Shown piece by piece: positions 1 through 4,637 of a stretch of 7,073 bases of DNA. Made by a program: the position numbers and the translations under genes. The DNA comes from an uncultured Parvimonas sp. (GTDB lineage Bacteria > Bacillota > Clostridia > Tissierellales > Peptoniphilaceae), in the NCBI GenBank assembly GCA_902470455.1, contig CABRGI010000038.1:1-7073 (forward strand), read 5' to 3'. Positions within the stretch are counted from its first letter, which is position 1; each line of letters starts with the position of its first letter. The notes under the pieces are model-generated. The model did no database searches and was not told the DNA's origin. It saw nothing but the letters and a program-made list of their open reading frames with translations.

Positions 1-756
1 AAAAAGGCAATTTTTCTTTATTTATTAGGAACCTTAGGGCAAATATGGATGATATGTATTATAGTTTTTATATTGCGTAATTTGGGTATGGATGTAGACT
101 ATACAATGCCAATGGGAATGGTTGCTATTGGAATAGGTGGAGTTTCAGCTGCTCTATGGGGAACTATTATTGCACTTAGATACAAAAAGTACAGTACGAA
201 GAAAATATTAAAGGATTTTTTCGCTATAAAGCAAAACATCAGCAGTTATTTACTCGTTATTGTGTTCTTGCTTTTGGATTTTTGCTATGTTGCATTTGAT
301 GGAAAATTAGCGTTGAATGCGTGGTATATTCCGATTATCTTATTTCTTAAAGCAATCCTTTTTGGTGGGATTGAAGAAGTAGGGTGGAGATATATTTTTC
401 AACCAATTATGATGGAACGCAATAGTTATATTAGTTCAACTTTAATTACCTTTGTTCTATGGGGAATATGGCATTTTTCTTATTTCTACATTGAAGGAAC
501 ATTGCCACAAGTACGAGTGTTTGGATTTTTGCTTGGATTGTTAACTAATTGCTTTATTTTATCCGCATTATTTATAAAGACAAATAGTTTGTGGATATGT
601 GTGATGACACATTCGTTAATAAATGTTTTCTCACAATTAGCAGTAGGTGGTAATCAAAATATAACTTATGCTTGTAAAATAATTATTATAGTAATGGCAA
701 CGGTTCTTTCGATTAGAGAGCAAAATAAAAAAGCAACTAATGTGTCAGTTTTTTAA
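1..756 (+). CDS. CPBP-family intramembrane metalloprotease-like protein (5'-partial)
   Basis: The reading frame is open from the first base. Its first residues read KKAIFLYLLGTLGQIW before the first ATG at 49, which has no convincing ribosome binding site. The real start therefore probably lies just before the window, and the piece seen is 251 codons. The protein is very hydrophobic, with several membrane segments. It carries the conserved signature of the CPBP (CAAX protease and bacteriocin-processing, 'Abi') family: EEVGWR (codons at 373-390, the EExxxR motif), WGIWHFSYF with its histidine, and MTHSLIN with a second histidine. These residues form the presumed metal site inside the membrane. 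Family members process prenylated proteins, give bacteriocin self-immunity or act in regulation; the substrate here cannot be told. The hydrophilic tail ends in lysines and a short variable stretch. It looks slightly richer in G+C (23/60 at 361-420) than fic (16/60 at 3241-3300). Confidence 0.85.
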   Translation, partial: KKAIFLYLLGTLGQIWMICIIVFILRNLGMDVDYTMPMGMVAIGIGGVSAALWGTIIALRYKKYSTKKILKDFFAIKQNISSYLLVIVFLLLDFCYVAFDGKLALNAWYIPIILFLKAILFGGIEEVGWRYIFQPIMMERNSYISSTLITFVLWGIWHFSYFYIEGTLPQVRVFGFLLGLLTNCFILSALFIKTNSLWICVMTHSLINVFSQLAVGGNQNITYACKIIIIVMATVLSIREQNKKATNVSVF

Positions 757-760
757 AGAG

Positions 761-780
761 CGGCAAATTCCAGTTTGTCG
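761..780 (+). other. Small hairpin after the CPBP stop codon
   Basis: CGGCAAA (761-767) pairs with TTTGTCG (774-780) across a six-base loop, with one G-T wobble. It begins four bases after the stop codon and has no T-run behind it, so it is not a terminator by itself. It may stabilise the mRNA 3' end ahead of the true terminator at 813-848. Confidence 0.35.
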
Positions 781-812
781 AGCTAAATAAAACTGAATAT
801 TGAAGATACAAG

Positions 813-848
813 GCGATTAAGAAATAGAAATCTTAGTCGCTTTTTCTT
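813..848 (+). terminator. Rho-independent terminator of the CPBP gene
   Basis: GCGATTAAGA (813-822) pairs with TCTTAGTCGC (831-840) over ten positions, with one T-G wobble and an eight-base loop. TTTTTCTT follows directly. This closes transcription from the CPBP gene before the replication-initiator relic. Confidence 0.85.
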
Positions 849-880
849 ATGCAAAAAATTAAAAAGATAGGAGGTGAGAA

Positions 881-1050
881 GTGGAATTTGATTATTTTAT
901 AACCCTTACGTAGACCTTTTCAGCTACTGTATGCTAGCAAAAATCATAGTAACTGATGAAAGGTTTAAGAACTTATCCTCAGATGTAAAGATTTTTTATT
1001 CTTGACTATTGTAGCATAGGATTATCTAGTATATGAAAAATTGACTTTGG
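881..1050 (+). pseudogene. Decayed replication initiator (RepA N-terminal domain) fragment
   Basis: An excellent Shine-Dalgarno sequence (AGGAGGTG, 869-876) precedes GTG at 881. The start reads V-E-F-D-Y-F-I-T-L-T and then hits TAG. In another frame from 907 the translation is LFSYCMLAK followed by IIVTDERFKNLSSDVKIFY, then a stop at about 1003. Shifting frame again gives a DYCSIGLSSI-like stretch. Read together, these pieces follow the N-terminus typical of plasmid/ICE RepA_N initiators as I recall it: (M/V)EFDYF, then QFSFYRIPK, TDERFKNLS, DAKILYGLLLDRM and LS. At least two frameshifts and several stops make it nonfunctional, and only about the first 55 residues of a normally much longer protein remain. 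The intact translation start with a broken body suggests decay after the element lost autonomous replication. No function is expected. The assignment rests on remembered family consensus. Confidence 0.72.
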
Positions 1051-1106
1051 TTTTATTTTAAAAAAATTATAAATTATATTATAGTATATTTTAATTGTAA
1101 AAAACA

Positions 1107-1135
1107 TTGAATCTACTCAGCTATTATGATATACT
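1107..1135 (+). promoter_or_regulatory. Promoter of the DUF4026-like gene
   Basis: TTGAAT (1107-1112), a 17-base spacer and TATACT (1130-1135), with TG at 1127-1128 giving an extended -10. Transcription would start near 1142, leaving a short leader with AAGGAG at 1158-1163, seven bases before the ATG. This is close to the sigma-A consensus, so the gene is probably well expressed. Confidence 0.8.
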
Positions 1136-1170
1136 GACATTGATTATATTAGTATAAAAGGAGAAAAATA

Positions 1171-2556
1171 ATGAGTTTTTTTAAAAAGGTTGTTAACGGA
1201 TTATTTAATGGTTCAAAGGAAAAAAATGAAGAGTATTCTAATGACGTTTATTCTCCTACTTTAATTAAAGAAGAACCTCTTGCTTATTGGGAAGAATTTT
1301 CGTATATGTTAGCTTTAACACCTGAAAATTACACAATTACAGAAGATGTTTTTGCTAATATTAAAGCTATAGATGGTATTGAAATTAAAGAAAAAATTAT
1401 GCCAAGTGAAGATTTACCCGGAAAACTTGTTATATCGTACGAAGGTACTGACTTTGAAGTAGGATTTTATATTGGAGATTTTTATACAGAAGAAATGTAT
1501 CAATGGCAACTGCAATATTTTACAGAAGAGGAAAAAGAACAGATTTTAAAAGCAAATAAGGCTTTAAATGTTTATATGAAATTTAATGGTAATCCTAAAA
1601 AATGTTATCATTTACAGCTTAAACTTATCTATGCTATGATTCCTGAAATGGTGGCTCTTTGTGATGAAAGTGCTGAGAGAATGTTAAATAAAAAATGGGT
1701 TGAGTTAGCAGTAAAATCAAATGTTCTTCCTGCTCCGATAAGTTTATATACTGTTCAAGCTGTTTATGATGAAAATGAAGTGTGGTTACATACACATGGT
1801 TTGTGCAGATGTAATCTACACGAAATTGAATTTTTGGGTTCAAATAAGGACGACTCCAGAACACATTATGACTTAATTTCAAATTATGCATGTCGATTGT
1901 TAGATGAAAAAAATCCAACATTAGAAGATGAAGGAAATCAAAATGGAGAAGAAACAATACATTTGGGAGTTTTTTACGATGGAGAACCAATAGTTGCTAC
2001 ATCAAAAAAATGGATAAATGCCTTGAAATATTATCCTAAGGATATTCTTGGAGGTATTGAAGATAGAAAAGAATCACATAATTCTAAAACAAATATACTT
2101 TTCCTTTATGGAAGTGAAGACGATTTTAATAAAAATTATTTAAGAAAGCCTTCAGAGTTCACAAAAAAACTGGAAAATAATCCTCTGTATTATATAAGTA
2201 CTGAGGAAACTGCTAGAATGAGTTTTTTGGCAAGAGAAAGATTTTCTTATGTTGAAAGAATGCTTAAGGAAAAACAAGATGGTAAGGAAGATATTGTTGT
2301 TATAGTAAAGCTAGGTCTTGAAACAATAGATGAAGATGGTAATTTGGATAGTAAAAATCGTGAGCATATTTGGTTTGAAGCTCTTTCAATGGAGGGAGAT
2401 AAATTTAAAGCAAGATTGACTCAAGAACCTTATAATATTCCTAATTTGCATGAAGGTGATGAGGGGATATATTCTATAGATTATGTGAGTGATTGGAGAA
2501 TTCATACTGAAAATGGTGTAATAACTCCGGAAACTGTGTATTTGCTAGATTTATAA
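1171..2556 (+). CDS. DUF4026/DUF2314-type cytoplasmic protein of unknown function
   Basis: A 461-aa acidic, soluble protein with no signal peptide or membrane segment. It starts at an ATG with AAGGAG well placed upstream and lies behind its own promoter. The first 25 residues are a basic, then charged, linker-like stretch. The body (about 30-360) resembles proteins annotated DUF4026 in Bacillota and has a His/Cys-rich patch, HTHGLCRCNLHEIE, at 207-220. The last 90 residues look like a DUF2314 domain: a hydrophobic strand VIVKLGL, then REHIWFEAL (397-405), ARLTQEPY, LHEGDEG, VSDWRIH (439-445) and a closing ITPETVYLL. DUF2314 domains are small beta-rich modules of unknown function that often stand alone or sit at C-termini. 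The gene is monocistronic, between a promoter and a terminator. The domain names are from memory; no enzymatic role can be assigned. Confidence 0.85.
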   Translation: MSFFKKVVNGLFNGSKEKNEEYSNDVYSPTLIKEEPLAYWEEFSYMLALTPENYTITEDVFANIKAIDGIEIKEKIMPSEDLPGKLVISYEGTDFEVGFYIGDFYTEEMYQWQLQYFTEEEKEQILKANKALNVYMKFNGNPKKCYHLQLKLIYAMIPEMVALCDESAERMLNKKWVELAVKSNVLPAPISLYTVQAVYDENEVWLHTHGLCRCNLHEIEFLGSNKDDSRTHYDLISNYACRLLDEKNPTLEDEGNQNGEETIHLGVFYDGEPIVATSKKWINALKYYPKDILGGIEDRKESHNSKTNILFLYGSEDDFNKNYLRKPSEFTKKLENNPLYYISTEETARMSFLARERFSYVERMLKEKQDGKEDIVVIVKLGLETIDEDGNLDSKNREHIWFEALSMEGDKFKARLTQEPYNIPNLHEGDEGIYSIDYVSDWRIHTENGVITPETVYLLDL

Positions 2557-2580
2557 GGAGAATAATATTTAAAATAGTGA

Positions 2581-2610
2581 AAAAATCAACGAAAATCCGT
2601 TGATTTTTTT
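2581..2610 (+). terminator. Rho-independent terminator of the DUF4026-like gene
   Basis: AAAAATCAACG (2581-2591) pairs perfectly with CGTTGATTTTT (2598-2608) over a six-base loop, and the right arm runs into the T-tract. It lies 24 bases past the stop codon. The arm runs of A and T would let it also work weakly in reverse. Confidence 0.85.
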
Positions 2611-2639
2611 GTGGATAAATACGTAATTTAAATAATTTT

Positions 2640-2656
2640 ATGTATCTACGATACAT
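2640..2656. repeat. Short perfect inverted repeat
   Basis: ATGTATC (2640-2646) and GATACAT (2650-2656) form a seven-base perfect stem around a three-base loop. It stands directly before a longer hairpin at 2658-2685. No T-tract follows; its role is unknown. Confidence 0.5.
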
Positions 2657-2657
2657 T

Positions 2658-2685
2658 TACTTATTCTTGTAAACAAGAATAAGTA
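2658..2685. repeat. Perfect 12-bp inverted repeat (hairpin)
   Basis: TACTTATTCTTG (2658-2669) is the exact reverse complement of CAAGAATAAGTA (2674-2685), with a four-base TAAA loop. It lacks a following T-run, so it is not a standard terminator. It could be an operator, an RNA hairpin or part of a small repeat unit with the sequence that follows. Confidence 0.7.
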
Positions 2686-2686
2686 T

Positions 2687-2733
2687 GAGATCTCTCCACT
2701 TCATTCGTTTCACTCATTTCGGTCGAGATGACG
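2687..2733. repeat. Candidate dispersed (REP-like) repeat element
   Basis: This segment begins GAGATCTCTCCACTTC and ends TTTCGGTCGAGATGACG. It has partly self-complementary ends (ATCTC with GAGAT, CC with GG) and an internal near-duplication of about 14 bases: CACTTCATTCG at 2697-2707 and CACTCATTTCG at 2711-2721. It is much richer in C and G than the DNA around it. It recalls the short intergenic palindromes of the form 'GAGAT-T/C-TCTCCACTTCG...GGTCGA-G/A-ATGAC' that recur in many anaerobe genomes. That resemblance is from memory; copy number cannot be judged from one window. Confidence 0.55.
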
Positions 2734-2786
2734 TAAAAGGAAAGTGACTTCGTTTAGTAGCTAGACGTGAAAAGTAAAAAAACTTC
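2730..2786 (+). repeat. Imperfect direct repeat, two copies
   Basis: GACGTAAAAGGAAAGTGACTTC-like sequence at 2730-2751 recurs at 2764-2786 with one inserted base and about four substitutions. The copies are 34 bases apart, start to start. They lie between the REP-like segment and the fic promoter, and may be a degenerate extension of that repeat. Confidence 0.4.
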
Positions 2787-2822
2787 AAATTGTTTTTATT
2801 AATTTTTATAAAAATAAAATTT

Positions 2823-2873
2823 CCCTTAAATATTGATTTATCCCTTAAAATATGGTATATTTTAAGGGATAAA
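2823..2873. promoter_or_regulatory. Operator-like palindrome plus extra half-site over the fic promoter
   Basis: The arm TTTATCCCTTAAAATAT (2837-2853) is exactly mirrored at 2857-2873 around a GGT centre, giving a 17-3-17 palindrome. It covers the end of the -35 box, the spacer, the -10 box and the start site. A further half-site, CCCTTAAATATT, lies at 2823-2834, 19 bases (about two helical turns) before the matching position in the left arm. A bound dimer would block RNA polymerase directly. The winged helix at the C-terminus of Fic is the obvious candidate for the binding protein (inference). Confidence 0.8.
2833..2861 (+). promoter_or_regulatory. Promoter of fic
   Basis: TTGATT (2833-2838), a 17-base spacer and TATATT (2856-2861). 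The predicted start near 2868 leaves a leader of about 27 bases with AAGGAG at 2882-2887, seven bases before the ATG at 2895. The core promoter lies almost wholly inside the palindrome at 2837-2873. Confidence 0.75.
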
Positions 2874-2894
2874 ATTATTTTAAGGAGAAATTCA

Positions 2895-3941
2895 ATGAGA
2901 AATTTTAATTATTCCAAAATAAAAGATAAAAAATGGGACTCTGAAATTTTATCTTTAGTCGCTTCAATTTATAAGTATCAAGGAAAACAGGAATTATATT
3001 TAAAGCAAAGACCTGAAGAATTAAATAAACTTATTGAAATTGCAAAGATTCAAAGTACAGAGGCTTCAAATGAGATTGAGGGAATTATTACTACAAGTGC
3101 AAGACTTAAAAAGTTAGTTGAAGAAAAGACGACTCCAAGAAATAGAAATGAACAGGAGATTGCCGGGTATAGAGATGTTCTTAATCTTATTCACGAAAAT
3201 TTTGATGTCATTTCAATTTCAAAGAATTATATTTTGCAAATGCATAAAATGATGTTTAAATATATGGATAATCCACTTGCAGGAAAGACTAAAAATATTC
3301 AAAATTATATTACTATAAATTATTCAAATGGAGAGTCAGAAATTTTATTTACACCTCTTTCACCTTTTGAAACACCTGAAGCTTTGGAAAATATCTGTAA
3401 TGAATACAATAAAGTTATTGGAAATTTCAATATAGATCCACTTATTGCTATTCCAATTTTTATTCACGATTTTTTATGTATTCATCCATTTAATGATGGA
3501 AATGGCAGATTAAGCATATTACTTACAACCCTTTTACTTTATAGAAGCGGTTTTTATGTAGGTAAATATATATCTTTAGAGGCTTTGATTGCAAAGGATA
3601 AATCAGCTTATTATGAAGCACTTCAAAAATCAGGGTTAAATTGGCATAAAGAAGATGAGGATATTTTTCCATTTATGAAATATTTATTAGGTATAATTCT
3701 TGCAGGATATAAGGAATTTGAAGATAGATTTTCCATTGTAGAAGAAAAACTTCCTGCTATAGAGCTTGTAAGAAAGGCTATTTCACAGAAAATCGGAAGA
3801 TTTACAAAGCAAGATATTAGAGAGCTTTGTCCAAATCTAAGTTTAAGTTCTATTGAAGGTTCTTTAAGAAAATTAGTAGAAGAGGGAGAAATCTACAGAG
3901 AAGGTATTGGTAGAGCTACAAAATATATAAGATTAAAATAG
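2895..3941 (+). CDS. fic: Fic-family protein (predicted AMP transferase) with C-terminal winged helix
   Basis: 348 aa, cytoplasmic. The frame is open upstream to 2790, but ATG 2895 is chosen because it alone has a ribosome binding site (AAGGAG, 2882-2887) and lies after the promoter. Residues 1-95 resemble the Fic N-terminal domain. SNEIEG at 58-63 fits the (S/T)xxxE(G/N) inhibitory motif, placed before the Fic core as in class II proteins, so E62 should clamp the nucleotide site. The Fic domain spans roughly 110-260, with the canonical HPFNDGNGR at 197-205: H197 is the presumed catalytic base, and the loop and R205 bind phosphates. Residues 285-348 look like a winged helix (RFTKQDIRELCP, then SSIEGSLRKLVEEGEI and a wing). 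Such enzymes usually transfer AMP from ATP to a hydroxyl side chain of a target protein. No separate antitoxin gene is adjacent, consistent with built-in inhibition. The target is unknown. Confidence 0.93.
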   Translation: MRNFNYSKIKDKKWDSEILSLVASIYKYQGKQELYLKQRPEELNKLIEIAKIQSTEASNEIEGIITTSARLKKLVEEKTTPRNRNEQEIAGYRDVLNLIHENFDVISISKNYILQMHKMMFKYMDNPLAGKTKNIQNYITINYSNGESEILFTPLSPFETPEALENICNEYNKVIGNFNIDPLIAIPIFIHDFLCIHPFNDGNGRLSILLTTLLLYRSGFYVGKYISLEALIAKDKSAYYEALQKSGLNWHKEDEDIFPFMKYLLGIILAGYKEFEDRFSIVEEKLPAIELVRKAISQKIGRFTKQDIRELCPNLSLSSIEGSLRKLVEEGEIYREGIGRATKYIRLK

Positions 3942-3964
3942 CGAAAAAATCAAAATAAATAATT

Positions 3965-4004
3965 AAAAAGCCCTTAAAATAAATACTATTTTACGGGCTT
4001 TTTT
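3965..4004. terminator. Bidirectional terminator between fic and the mutagenesis operon
   Basis: GCCCTTAAAATA (3970-3981) pairs with TATTTTACGGGC (3987-3998) with a single mismatch and a five-base loop. TTTTTT (3999-4004) follows on the plus strand. AAAAA at 3965-3969 supplies the U-run for the minus strand, so it can end both convergent transcripts. The minus-strand stop codon lies at its edge (4004-4006). Both arms repeat the CCCTTAAAATA half-site of the fic operator. Confidence 0.88.
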
Positions 4005-4288
4005 CATATTGAAGATTTATGTCCGACATATTCATATCTTAATACTTTTGTATTATCAAGATGAGTATGTTCTTTAAAGATAAAGTAATGGTCTTTTTTG
4101 TCTCTGGAATTTATGGCATTTAGTCTAAAGTAACTTTTTTTAGTTTTTACCATAAGTTTTAAGATATCGTCAGTTAGAAATGTTAGAGGGATGTTAATAT
4201 CTGAAAATCTGTAAAAGTCTTCTTCAAATTTTTGGTAATTACTACTAAAATAGTCAAATTGAATATTGTTTTTTTCAATATTATTCAT
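4004..4288 (-). CDS. Small protein of unknown function, last gene of the polymerase operon
   Basis: 94 aa. ATG at 4288 is preferred over the in-frame TTG at 4294 because AGAGGTGA (4295-4302, read on the minus strand) sits six bases before it. The start overlaps the stop codon of the YolD-like gene by eight bases, which suggests translational coupling. The protein is soluble and rich in aromatic and charged residues: an N-terminal FDYFSSNYQKFEEDFYRFSD (11-30), a central PLTFLTDDILKLMV (34-47), and a lysine-rich, probably beta C-terminal half containing DHYFIFKEH and a closing YEYVGH. I recall small Bacillota proteins of this kind, possibly DUF5960, near Y-family polymerases, but I am not certain of the family name. 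Position suggests an accessory role in polymerase action or control; nothing in the sequence shows an activity. Confidence 0.8.
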   Translation of the reverse strand: MNNIEKNNIQFDYFSSNYQKFEEDFYRFSDINIPLTFLTDDILKLMVKTKKSYFRLNAINSRDKKDHYFIFKEHTHLDNTKVLRYEYVGHKSSI

Positions 4289-4637
4289 CTTCAATCACCT
4301 CTGCAATTGTAAGTTTCAAAATTTGTGAATACAAAAAGTTAGGAGTTCTTTTTTTCATATTTAGATACAGTTTATCCTTTGTCATATCGTAAATTTTTCC
4401 AAGATATGGCTCTTTTTGTAAATTTGTATAGAGTAAAATTTTTTTGTTATTAAAAAATGCCCATGACAAGAAAAATAGCTTTTCTTCCTCGTTCATAGCA
4501 TTTGTAAAGTCAATTGTATCACCCTCTTTTGAAAGGGCGGTTGAATGTTCTGAAATGAAAAAACCCATCCACTTAGCCATTCCTCTGTCTAAATATTCTC
4601 TTGCCGATTTATATGGCAGGTAACTACGATTAATCAT
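4281..4637 (-). CDS. YolD-like protein, probable partner of the Y-family polymerase
   Basis: 118 aa. The frame is open to a TTG at 4661, but ATG 4637 is chosen: its ATG shares bases with the polymerase TGA stop in an ATGA overlap, a classic coupling arrangement. A GGAGG 15 bases upstream and a weaker GGACGG at 5 bases may help. DRGMAKW (17-23) followed by SEH (29-31) matches the RG-x-x-KW...(P/S)EH opening of YolD-like proteins. A helical NEEEKLFFLSWAF stretch then leads into beta strands KKILLYTNL, YLGKIYDM and KLYLNM and a closing ILKLTIAEVIE. This is the usual YolD pattern as remembered. In Bacillus the analogous pairs uvrX-yolD and yqjW-yqjX lie side by side, so the neighbour supports the call. 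Its biochemical role is not well established; control or assembly of the translesion polymerase is the natural guess. Confidence 0.72.
   Translation of the reverse strand: MINRSYLPYKSAREYLDRGMAKWMGFFISEHSTALSKEGDTIDFTNAMNEEEKLFFLSWAFFNNKKILLYTNLQKEPYLGKIYDMTKDKLYLNMKKRTPNFLYSQILKLTIAEVIEDE

Noticed and set aside
49..756. ATG 49 as the start of the CPBP protein
   Set aside because: No usable ribosome binding site, and the frame continues in hydrophobic, N-terminus-like sequence to base 1.
1041..1073. TTGACT with TATAAA as a second promoter
   Set aside because: The spacer would be 21 bases; the 1107-1135 promoter is far better.
1634..1990. Minus-strand open frame inside the DUF4026-like gene
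   Set aside because: Antisense to a well-supported gene, no ribosome binding site, low-complexity His/Leu/Phe composition.
2474..2656. Minus-strand 60-codon frame over the DUF4026-like 3' end and terminator
   Set aside because: Crosses a terminator and lacks a start signal or recognisable content.
2687..2786. CRISPR or tandem-repeat array
   Set aside because: Only two imperfect copies and no regular spacers.
2790..2894. A 35-residue upstream extension of Fic
   Set aside because: It runs through the promoter and palindrome and has no ribosome binding site; ATG 2895 has AAGGAG.
2895..3941. Classical toxin-antitoxin pair (Doc/Phd or FicT/FicA type)
   Set aside because: No small partner gene on either side; the inhibitory motif is within the Fic chain.
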